64,000 nt of DNA, from positions 1-64,000 of the forward strand of contig JAFDWN010000008.1 of the NCBI GenBank assembly GCA_018268465.1. The letters run 5' to 3'. Of this stretch, positions 36,633-44,866 are shown in pieces (the stretch's first letter is position 1; the number at the start of each line of letters is the position of its first letter). Made by a program: the position numbers and the translations under genes. The stretch comes from Actinomycetota bacterium. Its GTDB lineage: Bacteria; Actinomycetota; Actinomycetes; Mycobacteriales; Mycobacteriaceae. Under the pieces are notes generated by a model. That model did no database searches. It saw only the letters and a program-made list of their open reading frames with translations, and was not told where the DNA came from.

Positions 36633-38572
36633 CCGCGTCCTGCCACCAGGGTGGCGACACCGTCGCCGCTCCCCCCGATCAACCCCGCATCGCCCTGGTC
36701 GGGAGCCCGAACGCGGGCAAGACCAGCGTGTTCAACCACCTCACCGGGCTGCGCGCCCGCACCGGGAACTATCCCGGCGTCACCGTCGCACGGTCGGTCG
36801 GGACGGGCCGTTACCACTGCGCAGACCACGGGGTGCACAAGTTCACCGTCGAGGACCTGCCCGGCGCGTACAGCCTGCACCCGGTGAGTCCCGACGAGAA
36901 GGTCGTCGCGGATCTTCTCCACGGCGATCTACCGGGGATCGCCACACCGGACGCGTTCGCGGTGGTCGTCGACGTGACCGTGCTGGAACGGTCCCTGTCG
37001 CTGGTCGCCCAGGTGCTGGCGCTCGGCAAGCCGACCATGGTCGTTCTCACGATGACCGACGAACTGACGGCCCGCGGCGGGCGGCTCGACATCGACCGGT
37101 TCGCCTCGGCGCTCGGCATCCCGGTCGTCGGCGTCATCGGTAGTCGCGGAAGGGGTTTCGAACCGCTGAGGGCTCTGCTGGCGTCGCCGGAATCGTGGCC
37201 GCGGGTGCCGATCCCGCCGCCGCGCGACGACGCCGAGTTCAACAGCTGGATCGCCTCCATGTTGACCGCAGGCGGCTACCGGCGACCCGAACCCGACCGG
37301 CGCAGCGCCCGCATCGACCGGGTCCTGCTGCACCCGGTGTTCGGTTCGCTGATCTTCGTCGCGGTGATGTTCCTGCTGTTCCAGGTCATCTTCACCATCG
37401 CCGCGCCGTTCCAGGATGTGATCGAGCAGTTCTTCGCCTGGCTCGGCCCGGTCGTCGGGGACGGCATACCCAACGCCACGGTGGGCAACCTGGTCGGCGG
37501 CGGGATCATCGGCGGCGTCGGCGCGGTGCTCGTGTTCATCCCGCAGATCGTGCTGATGTTCCTGCTGATCGCGTTGCTGGAGAACGTCGGCTACATGGCT
37601 CGCGCCGCCTTTCTCGTCGACCGCATCATGGCCACCACAGGTTTGGAGGGCCGGGCGTTCGTCGCGATGCTCTCGTCGGTGGCCTGCGCGGTGCCGGGGA
37701 TCATGGCCACCCGCACGCTGCCCTCCTCGCGTGATCGGATCGCCACGTCGATGGCGGCGCCGTTGATGACCTGCTCGGCGCGACTGCCGGTCTACGTGCT
37801 GCTGATCGGGCTGCTCGTCGATCAGGACGCCCGCTGGGGGCCGCTCTCGGTGCAGGGGGTGGCGATGTTCGGGCTCTACATCCTGGGCGGCGCCACGGCG
37901 ATGTTCACCGCGTGGCTGTTCAAATCGGTGGTGCTCGGCGGCGACCTGCTGCCGTTCTACATGGAGATGCCGCCCTATCGGTTCCCCTCCCCCAGGTCGG
38001 TGCTGCTGACCATGTGGGATTCGGCAAAGGCGTTCCTGCGCAAGGCCGGAACGATCATTCTGGCGACGTCGGTCGTGCTGTGGTTCCTGCTGAACCTGCC
38101 CGCACGGACAGCCGAGGTCGCCGCGATGAGTGAGTCCGACGCCGCGGCGTACGTCGTCGATCACTCCTTCGCCGCCAGCCTGGGGTCGATGATCCAGCCT
38201 TTGTTCGATCCGCTGGGTTTCGACTGGCGGATCTGCGTCGGATTGATCGGGGCGATGGCGGCCCGAGAGGTGTTCGTCGCCACCATGGGCCAGATCTTCG
38301 CGGCGGCAGATCCGGAGGCACCTGCCGACGCGGTCCAGGCCGCGGTGTGGACCTCGGGACCGCACCAGGGTGAGCTGCTGTTCACCGCGCCGACCGTCGT
38401 GGCACTGCTGGTGTTCTTCGCCTACGCGCTGTTGTGCATGTCCACGGTGGCCACGATCCGCCGCGAAACCAATTCCTGGAAGTGGCCGCTCATCGCGTGG
38501 GGTTACATGTTCGCCCTGGCTTGGATCGGGGCTTTCGCGGCCCGCCACATCACCTTCTGGCTGACAGGCTGA
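36629..38572 (+). CDS. feoB: Ferrous iron transporter FeoB
   Basis: 647 residues. The N-terminal G domain has G1 GSPNAGKTS (about 25-33), the switch loop NYPGVTVARSVG and G3 DLPGAYSL. The G4 region reads VLTMTDE, with Thr where Asn is normal (N-x-x-D). From about residue 225 the membrane part carries the Gate and core domains: ENVGYMARAAFLVDRIM, SSVACAVPGIMATRTL, and AMAAREVFVATMGQIF. It imports Fe(II) across the plasma membrane. There is no FeoC gene; a NifU-like gene follows two bases after the stop. Confidence 0.94.
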   Translation: MTASCHQGGDTVAAPPDQPRIALVGSPNAGKTSVFNHLTGLRARTGNYPGVTVARSVGTGRYHCADHGVHKFTVEDLPGAYSLHPVSPDEKVVADLLHGDLPGIATPDAFAVVVDVTVLERSLSLVAQVLALGKPTMVVLTMTDELTARGGRLDIDRFASALGIPVVGVIGSRGRGFEPLRALLASPESWPRVPIPPPRDDAEFNSWIASMLTAGGYRRPEPDRRSARIDRVLLHPVFGSLIFVAVMFLLFQVIFTIAAPFQDVIEQFFAWLGPVVGDGIPNATVGNLVGGGIIGGVGAVLVFIPQIVLMFLLIALLENVGYMARAAFLVDRIMATTGLEGRAFVAMLSSVACAVPGIMATRTLPSSRDRIATSMAAPLMTCSARLPVYVLLIGLLVDQDARWGPLSVQGVAMFGLYILGGATAMFTAWLFKSVVLGGDLLPFYMEMPPYRFPSPRSVLLTMWDSAKAFLRKAGTIILATSVVLWFLLNLPARTAEVAAMSESDAAAYVVDHSFAASLGSMIQPLFDPLGFDWRICVGLIGAMAAREVFVATMGQIFAAADPEAPADAVQAAVWTSGPHQGELLFTAPTVVALLVFFAYALLCMSTVATIRRETNSWKWPLIAWGYMFALAWIGAFAARHITFWLTG

Positions 38573-38574
38573 CC

Positions 38575-39129
38575 ATGCCCATTCCCGCGCTCGCGCTGCA
38601 CCCCGAAACCACCGCCGATCCGCGGTCGTTGTGCTGGGTCGCCGACACCGCGACGCTGCCCTCGAGCCCGCCGGCAATCGCCGGACTTCTCGACGCCGGA
38701 GTACTCGACCACGTGGAGATCGGCGCGGGCAGCATCCTGACCCGCCTGGCGCCGCACCGCTCGTGGACCGTCGAGGGGCCCGCCGTCCGCTCGGCGCTGT
38801 ACCGGGCATTGGCCGAGGCCGCCGATGCGGCCGCCGCCTGCGACGACGAGACCCTGCGCAGCAGGATCGCCGAACTCCTCCGGCACGATGCCGCCCGGTA
38901 CGTCGCGTCGCACGGCGGGGCGGTCGAGGTGGTGTCGGTCGAGGACGGGGTGTTGACGGTGGCATTGCGCGGCGCCTGCCGGCGGTGCCGGCTGCAGGAC
39001 ACCACGTTGCGTGAGGTCATCGCCGAGGCGGTACAGGCCAGGTTCCCCCAGATCCGTGAAATCCGCTCGGAGCCGGGCCGTCCCCTGCTGGGGATGTGGC
39101 TGGGTATGCCCGGTGGACGTCACCCTTAG
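38575..39129 (+). CDS. NifU-like (NFU) Fe-S protein in the feo operon
   Basis: 184 residues from ATG 38575. The C-terminal third is a NifU-C domain: HGGAVEVVSVEDGVLTVALR, then GACRRCRLQDTTLREVIAEAV with the cluster-binding C-x-x-C. The N-terminal half has weak similarity to the Nfu N-domain (LLDAGVLDHVEIGAGSILTR, a thin-tailed strand-helix region). NFU proteins carry and deliver Fe-S clusters. Its place directly after feoB suggests handling of newly imported iron, or a role like FeoC as an Fe-S sensor (inference). Confidence 0.87.
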   Translation: MPIPALALHPETTADPRSLCWVADTATLPSSPPAIAGLLDAGVLDHVEIGAGSILTRLAPHRSWTVEGPAVRSALYRALAEAADAAAACDDETLRSRIAELLRHDAARYVASHGGAVEVVSVEDGVLTVALRGACRRCRLQDTTLREVIAEAVQARFPQIREIRSEPGRPLLGMWLGMPGGRHP

Positions 39130-39141
39130 GAGGTTTCACAG

Positions 39142-42100
39142 ATGTCGTTGCTGCGCGCCCCGATTCAAGCGGCCCGGATTCTGGCCGGGGCGACTCTGGT
39201 CGGCGGTGAGACGGCGCTCGGTCTCGGACGCGCCATGGGTGACGTCGTGTCGTCGTCCGTCGCCGCGGCCGCGTTGGGGGCGGCACAGGAGGCGTTGACG
39301 GTCGCCCAGACCGGGATGGGCATGCTCGCCGAGGCCGCCGGGGCCACCCCCGCTCGCCGGGTCAGCGCCCGCGCCAACGGCCGGTGGATCGAGGTCCGCG
39401 GCCTCGACACCCATGGTGAGACGATCGCCGCGGCGGTGCGCGACGCACTGAGCGACGTTCCCGGGGTCAACGCCGTTCACATCAACGGACCGACCGGCCG
39501 CGCCGTGGTCGTCGTCGACGACGGCGGCCCGTCGGCGCCGAGGCTGGCCGCCGTGGTCGCGCGCGCCGAGGCCGCGGTGCCGTCTGCGCGGCCCGCCTCG
39601 CCGCGCCCGCTGTCGCTGCCGGGGGACGACACCTTGCTGATCGGGCGTGCGGTGGCCACGGCGGTGTCCTCGGTGGGTTTCGGCGCAGCCGCGATCGGCG
39701 CGCTGCTCCCCGTCAAGGGTGTGTCACGGCTGCTGTCCGCGCCCGTCGCGGTGGCCGACTACCACCCGAGAGTGCGCAGGGCGGTGGAGGATCGGCTCGG
39801 ACCCGAAGGCGCCGACCTGGCGTTCGCCTGCGTGGGTGCGGTGACGGGGACGCTGACGATCTCGCCGGCGGCGCTGCTCACCAGTGCGGCGACCCGGGCG
39901 ATGTACACCGCCGAGGCGCTCAACGGGCGCCGCGCCTGGGGACGCATGGCGACCCGGCTGACCGAGCTGGCCGGAAAGACCGGAGACGTGGTGACCGCGC
40001 GCAGTGCCGACCAGGCACGCCACGCCAAGACCGGGGCCCGCTTCGCCGAGTGGTCCGCCGGCGCCGGCCTCGGCGCCGCCGCGGTGCTGGGTGTCACCGC
40101 GACACCGGCCGCTGCCGCCGGGGCGGCCCTGGTCGGGACTCCCAAACCGGTCCGCACCGTGCGGGAGGCGTTTGCCTGCGCGATCAGCCGCGGCCTGCAC
40201 AGCATCCCCGGCTGCCTGGTGATGCGGCCGCCGTCGCTGCGCTGGATCGGCGACGTCGACACCATCGTCATCGACCCGCGCATCCTGTTCACCGACGAGC
40301 TGACGGTGAGCCGGGTTCGCGGGCTGGACAACTCGGCGCGCGCGGCGGCGTGGTCGGCCGCGGTGACGGCGCTGGAGTCCGGGTCGCTGACGCCGGGCTG
40401 GAATGCCATGTCGGCGATCCCCGGTGGTGGCGATACCGGCGAAGCCCTGGTCAGCGCGGTCCGCGATCCGCTCGCGGCGGCCCTGGTCACCGAGGCCCGC
40501 CGTGCCGGTACCCGCGTCATCTCGATCGCCGACGACGGATTGCATTCGCTGGGGCAGGGTTTCGACGAACTGCGGCCGCGGGGCTCGTCGGTGGACGAGG
40601 CGCTCGCGGGGGCCGTCGCCGGTTTACGGGCCGGGGGCGCGACGGTGGCGCTGCTGTGCCAGGGCGGCACGGAGGCGATTCTGGGCGCGGATCTGACCAT
40701 CGGCGTGATACGCGACGGTGACATCCCGCCGTGGGGTTCGGACATCCTGGTGCCCGACCTGGCTGCGGCCTGGCGGGTCCTTCGGGTTCTTCCCGCGGCG
40801 CGTGAGGCTGCCGACAAGGGCGTTTCGATGTCTGCGGGCAGCTCGGTGCTGGGCACTCTGATGCTGATCCCCGGTGTGCCCGGCAGCGGTCCCGCCTCGG
40901 TCGACCTCACCGCTCTGGCCGGTCTGTGGTCAGGTTTCACATTGGGCCGCAAGGTTTTCCGCGAACCGCTTCCGCATCCCGAGTCCGGGCACGAGTGGCA
41001 CTCGCTACCCGTCGGAGAAGTGGCCCGGCTGCTGCCGCAGCCACCCCCGGAGGTTGCGGACTCCGGGCTGGGTTCGGTGCGGCGTCTGCTGGAATCGCCT
41101 CCGGTGCGCCGCACCCGCGGTCGCCTCGGCTCGCTGGCCGGTTCGATCCGCGACTACGTCGACGCGGTCCGCGATGACCTCTCGGATCCGATCACGCCGA
41201 TCCTGGCCACCGGCGCGGCGGCCAGTGCCCTGTTGGGATCGCCGCTGGACGCGGTGATGGTGGGCGGCGTCCTGGTGCTCAACGCCGCCATCTCGGCGCA
41301 GCAGACCGTCCACGCGGAGCACGTCCTGCGCCGCCTGCTGGCGGTCCAGGAACCGTTGGCGCGCAGATTGATCGGCGGAACGGCCGACGGCCGCGTCGAA
41401 GCCGTACCGGCGGGGCGCCTGCGCGTGGGCGATCTGGTCGAGGTTCGCGCGGGCGAAGTGGTGCCCGCGGATGGCCGCATCGTCGGCACCGCCGGCGTCG
41501 AGGTCGACGAGTCGGCGCTCACGGGCGAATCCCTGCCGGTGGCCAAGAACACCGAAGCCACTCCGGGGGCACCCATGGCCGATCGCACGGGGATGTTGTA
41601 CGCCGGTTCGACGGTGGTGGCGGGCGCGGCGGTCGCGATCGTCACCGCCGCCGGACCGGCCACCCAAGTCAATCGCGCGCTGGCGATGTCGCCGGTCAAG
41701 TCGGGCGAGGTCGGGCTGGCCGCGCAGCTGCGCAAGATCACGCGGCGGGCACTGCCGTTCAGCCTCTCCGGCGGGGGGCTGGTCGGCGTACTGAGCCTGT
41801 TGCGGGGCACCCCCGTCCGCGAGACGGCATCCCATACGGTGTCGATCGCGGTGGCGGCGGTGCCCGAAGGCCTGCCGCTGGTCGTCACGCTGGCCCAGTC
41901 GGCGTCGGCGCGGGGCCTGACGGGCTCGTCGGTGCTGATTCGCAATCCGCGGGCGATCGAGGCGTTCGCGCGGCTGGACGCGGTGTGTTTCGACAAGACG
42001 GGCACACTGTCGGAGAACAAGCTGCGGGTCATCTCGGTGCGCGCCCTCGACGGCGTCGGAGACGACGACGTCCTCACGGCGGCGGTCCGCACCATGCTGG

Positions 42101-43692
42101 TGGCCGAGGGCAGACGCGCCGATCACGCCACCGATCAGGCGGTGCGTGAAGCCGCCGCACAGCTGGCGATCGCGCCGGGCAGCCCAGATGCGTTCCTGCC
42201 GTTCCAGTCCGACCGCCCCTTCGCCGCGGCGCTGGTCGGCGACCGGGTCTTCGTCAAGGGTGCGCCCGAGACCGTGCTCGACGCGGCGGCGTCCGGCGAT
42301 GCGGCGGTTGTCTCCACACTGCAAACCGCACTGGAGGAGATGGCGGCCGAAGGTCTTCGGGTGCTCGCGGTGGCACAGCGGCGGGTGACCCGCGCCGAGG
42401 CCAGGGCCGCCGCGGCGGATCCCGACGCGCTCGCCGCCCTGTGCGGGTCCGGACTGACACCCCTTGGCCTCATCGGGCTGGCGGATACGCCTCGACCGCA
42501 GTCGCGCGCGCTTCTGGAAGAGCTGCAGGCTCGCGGTATCCAGGTGCGCCTGATCACCGGTGACCATCCGGTGACCGCTGCTGTCATCGCCAAGCAGCTC
42601 GGGGTGGCCGTCACCGCTGCCGAGGTACTGACCGGAGCCCAGTGGGAAGCGCTGTCCGCACCGGAACGCCGGGACGCCGCAGCACGTTTCACCGTTTTCG
42701 CGCGAATGTCACCAGAACACAAGGTCGAGGTGGTGCAGGCGCTCGAGTCGGCGGGGCTGGTGACCGCGATGGTCGGCGACGGCGCCAACGACGCGGCGGC
42801 GATCAGGGCGGCCACCGTCGGTGTCGGTGTGGTGTCCACGGGCAGTGATCCGGCCCGGATGGCCGCGGACGTGATGCTTCTCGATGGTCAGATCGGGGCA
42901 TTGGTGGATGCGCTCGACGAGGGCCAGCAGCTGTGGCGGCGGGTGCAATCGGCCGTGTCGGTGCTCCTCGGCCACAATGTCGGTGAGCTCAGTTTCGCGC
43001 TCATCACCAGTCTGCTGACCGGCAGGCCCGCGCTCAATGCGCGTCAGATGCTGTTGGTCAACATGCTGACCGACGCGCTGCCCGCGGCGGCGCTGGCGGT
43101 CAGCCCGCAGACCGGCACTGCCGGCGGGGCCGGATACGACGAGGCGACGATCTGGCGCGCGGTGGCCCTGCGCGGTGTCTTCACCACGTTGGGCGCCACC
43201 CTCGCGTGGGCGATGGCCCGCCTGACCGGACGCCCCCGACGCGCTGCCACCGTCGGCCTCATCGGCCTGGTGCTCAGCCAGATGCTCGAGACGTTGAGCG
43301 ACTCGCACGGTCCGCTGGTGGTGGCGACCAATATCGGCACCGTCCTGGTGATGGGAGCGATCATCAGCACCCCGGGGGTGAGCCAAGTCTTCGGATGCAC
43401 GCCGGTGGGACCGATCGGGTGGGCGCAGGCCATCGTGGCGGCGCTGGCCGCAGGTGGTGTCTCCGCGTTGCTGCCCGCTGTGGTGCAGCGCATCGCGGAC
43501 CGGATCGAGAACTCAGTCCTCGATGGCCAGAACGCCGACACGGATGAGGACCGTGTAGACGTGTTCGAGGGCGGGCGTCAACAGCCGCACGCCGGAGTCG
43601 ACGAGGGTGTCGGGGCTCAGGCTTCGCATGACATCGCTCACGCAGCGCAGCTTAGCCCCGTACCGGCGATCGGGGAAGGGTTACCTAACTAA
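39142..43692 (+). CDS. Double P-type ATPase (CtpI-like) with degenerate N-terminal half
   Basis: 1,516 residues. The C-terminal half is a complete P-type ATPase: TGES near 794, PEGLP at 908-912 in the ion-binding helix (type II-like), the phosphorylation motif DKTGT with Asp951, and MVGDGANDAAA near 1210. The N-terminal half repeats the layout without active residues; where DKTGT should be it reads IDPRILFTDEL (Asp378). It starts with an about 100-residue HMA-like or regulatory part. M. tuberculosis CtpI has a similar double size. The last 60 codons look atypical and lie antisense to a small ORF. Following feoAB-nifU, it probably handles iron or another divalent metal. Confidence 0.9.
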   Translation: MSLLRAPIQAARILAGATLVGGETALGLGRAMGDVVSSSVAAAALGAAQEALTVAQTGMGMLAEAAGATPARRVSARANGRWIEVRGLDTHGETIAAAVRDALSDVPGVNAVHINGPTGRAVVVVDDGGPSAPRLAAVVARAEAAVPSARPASPRPLSLPGDDTLLIGRAVATAVSSVGFGAAAIGALLPVKGVSRLLSAPVAVADYHPRVRRAVEDRLGPEGADLAFACVGAVTGTLTISPAALLTSAATRAMYTAEALNGRRAWGRMATRLTELAGKTGDVVTARSADQARHAKTGARFAEWSAGAGLGAAAVLGVTATPAAAAGAALVGTPKPVRTVREAFACAISRGLHSIPGCLVMRPPSLRWIGDVDTIVIDPRILFTDELTVSRVRGLDNSARAAAWSAAVTALESGSLTPGWNAMSAIPGGGDTGEALVSAVRDPLAAALVTEARRAGTRVISIADDGLHSLGQGFDELRPRGSSVDEALAGAVAGLRAGGATVALLCQGGTEAILGADLTIGVIRDGDIPPWGSDILVPDLAAAWRVLRVLPAAREAADKGVSMSAGSSVLGTLMLIPGVPGSGPASVDLTALAGLWSGFTLGRKVFREPLPHPESGHEWHSLPVGEVARLLPQPPPEVADSGLGSVRRLLESPPVRRTRGRLGSLAGSIRDYVDAVRDDLSDPITPILATGAAASALLGSPLDAVMVGGVLVLNAAISAQQTVHAEHVLRRLLAVQEPLARRLIGGTADGRVEAVPAGRLRVGDLVEVRAGEVVPADGRIVGTAGVEVDESALTGESLPVAKNTEATPGAPMADRTGMLYAGSTVVAGAAVAIVTAAGPATQVNRALAMSPVKSGEVGLAAQLRKITRRALPFSLSGGGLVGVLSLLRGTPVRETASHTVSIAVAAVPEGLPLVVTLAQSASARGLTGSSVLIRNPRAIEAFARLDAVCFDKTGTLSENKLRVISVRALDGVGDDDVLTAAVRTMLVAEGRRADHATDQAVREAAAQLAIAPGSPDAFLPFQSDRPFAAALVGDRVFVKGAPETVLDAAASGDAAVVSTLQTALEEMAAEGLRVLAVAQRRVTRAEARAAAADPDALAALCGSGLTPLGLIGLADTPRPQSRALLEELQARGIQVRLITGDHPVTAAVIAKQLGVAVTAAEVLTGAQWEALSAPERRDAAARFTVFARMSPEHKVEVVQALESAGLVTAMVGDGANDAAAIRAATVGVGVVSTGSDPARMAADVMLLDGQIGALVDALDEGQQLWRRVQSAVSVLLGHNVGELSFALITSLLTGRPALNARQMLLVNMLTDALPAAALAVSPQTGTAGGAGYDEATIWRAVALRGVFTTLGATLAWAMARLTGRPRRAATVGLIGLVLSQMLETLSDSHGPLVVATNIGTVLVMGAIISTPGVSQVFGCTPVGPIGWAQAIVAALAAGGVSALLPAVVQRIADRIENSVLDGQNADTDEDRVDVFEGGRQQPHAGVDEGVGAQASHDIAHAAQLSPVPAIGEGLPN
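43513..43641 (-). CDS. Possible 42-residue protein antisense to the ATPase gene end
   Basis: GTG at 43639-43641, stop TGA 43513-43515. Of the 41 codons after the start, 36 end in G or C, while the ATPase frame over the same bases has only 30 of 43. The peptide (VSDVMRSLSPDTLVDSGVRL onward) forms an amphipathic helix with ALEHVYTVLIRVGVLAIED. A TAAGCT hexamer seven bases before the GTG could give a leaderless start. No family is recognised. Confidence 0.45.
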   Translation of the reverse strand: MSDVMRSLSPDTLVDSGVRLLTPALEHVYTVLIRVGVLAIED

Positions 43693-43695
43693 ACA
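43677..43695. promoter_or_regulatory. Weak iron-box-like site
   Basis: On the minus strand the bases read TTTAGTTAGGTAACCCTTC, about 12 of 19 positions of the iron-box consensus. It lies between the small antisense ORF and the histone-tailed membrane protein gene. It overlaps the ATPase stop. Too weak to be certain. Confidence 0.2.
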
Positions 43696-43704
43696 GGGAG
43701 TGAC

Positions 43705-44229
43705 ATGTTGGAATCAGCCAGGAACTGCATCGGATCGCATATCTCTTCGCACGCGGACGTCTCGAAGCTGGTCCGCGACGCGAGGCGCTTCTCGATCCGG
43801 GTCCCCGTAGTGGGCAAGATCTCCGTCCCACCCCCTCGCCAGCTCGCCTTCTACGGCGTGCTCGGCGTACTGGCCGCCACCCAGGTGCTCGACTGGCCGA
43901 TCGTCGTCGCGCTCGGTGTCGGGCATGCGCTGAGCGTGCGCAATGGCGCGGATGCCGCAGATGCCGGGGTGCCGGCCGAACCGGCGGACGAGCCGGCCAT
44001 CGCGACCGCGGGGCGGCCCACCGCGTCGGCCACCCGCGCCCCGGAACGCCGGGCGCCGGCCAAGAAGGCAGTGGCCGGCACGTCGAAGCAGACACCGGCG
44101 AAACGCGCGGCCGCGAAGAACACCCCGGCGAAGAAGACGGCAGCCAAGACGGCAGCCTCGAAGGCGCCGGCTAAGAAAGCGCCGGCCAAGCGCCCCGCCG
44201 GGACGAAAGCGCATCCAACCGAGGCGTAG
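43705..44229 (+). CDS. Membrane protein with Lys/Ala/Pro-rich histone-like tail
   Basis: 174 residues from ATG 43705, with AGGGAG upstream. Residues 1-45 are amphipathic with VSKLVRDARRFSIRVPVVGK. Two short hydrophobic stretches around 48-82 follow (FYGVLGVLAATQVLDWPIVV, ALGVGHALSV). The last 75 residues are a low-complexity basic tail of PAKK/AAKK repeats like those of histone H1, HupB and HBHA. Such a tail could bind DNA, heparin-like polymers or acidic surface. It starts 12 bases after the ATPase stop, so is probably in the feo transcript. Function is unknown. Confidence 0.75.
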   Translation: MLESARNCIGSHISSHADVSKLVRDARRFSIRVPVVGKISVPPPRQLAFYGVLGVLAATQVLDWPIVVALGVGHALSVRNGADAADAGVPAEPADEPAIATAGRPTASATRAPERRAPAKKAVAGTSKQTPAKRAAAKNTPAKKTAAKTAASKAPAKKAPAKRPAGTKAHPTEA

Positions 44230-44260
44230 AAATTCCTACCAATCCGGTGTTAGACAGGAA

Positions 44261-44740
44261 CTATTCTGGTACGTGGCGTCGATCTCGGTAAAATGTCTGT
44301 AAGATGATCGTGCTGCGGGTGTGCACGTTGGCTGCGCTGCGGATCTGCTGCAACAGGCCTTCCAGCGCGCGGGCCGACTCGACATGGACCAACAGCACGT
44401 AGCTGTCCTCGCCCGCCACGGAGTGGCAGGCCTCGATCTCGGGGATGTGTTCGAGTCGTGCGGGCGCATCATCGGGTTGCGACGGATCGAGGGGTGTGAT
44501 GGCGACGAATGCCGATAGTTGCTGCCCCACGGCCTCCGGGGCGACCCGCGCCGTGTATCCCGAGATGACCCCGCGGGACTCCAGTCGGCGCACCCGCGAC
44601 TGCACGGCCGACACCGACAGTCCCGCGGTGGCGGCGAGATGCGCCAGGGTGGCCCTGCCGTCACCGACGAGCTCCCGCGCCAGCACGCGGTCGATGTCGT
44701 CGAGCGGAGCCGGGTGGGGGTGGTCGTCTGGTTCACCCAT
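44261..44740 (-). CDS. lrpA: Lrp/AsnC-family regulator LrpA
   Basis: 159 residues from ATG 44738-44740. N-terminal winged helix (LDDIDRVLARELVGDGRATL, LSVSAVQSRVRRLESRGVIS) and C-terminal RAM domain (LSAFVAITPLDPSQPDDAPA, YVLLVHVESARAL, TRSTIILQTFY). Very close to M. tuberculosis Rv3291c, which controls lat and itself in response to amino acids. In M. tuberculosis it sits next to lat; here it is about 8 kb away with the iron block between. It is divergent from pcd. Confidence 0.95.
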   Translation of the reverse strand: MGEPDDHPHPAPLDDIDRVLARELVGDGRATLAHLAATAGLSVSAVQSRVRRLESRGVISGYTARVAPEAVGQQLSAFVAITPLDPSQPDDAPARLEHIPEIEACHSVAGEDSYVLLVHVESARALEGLLQQIRSAANVHTRSTIILQTFYRDRRHVPE

Positions 44741-44866
44741 GGCGGCACTGTATCCGAGTCCGGAACTCGCCGGACGGGTCGCTCGCGTGCCCGGGGCCAC
44801 CCACAAACTCCTCGATCACCTCACCTCGACAGGAAAGGCGGCGTCCAGCCAGTGCCACAATCGACC

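Noticed and set aside
43677-43695. Second iron box controlling the histone-tailed protein
   Set aside because: About 12 of 19 matches with mismatches in the core; listed only as a low-confidence site.
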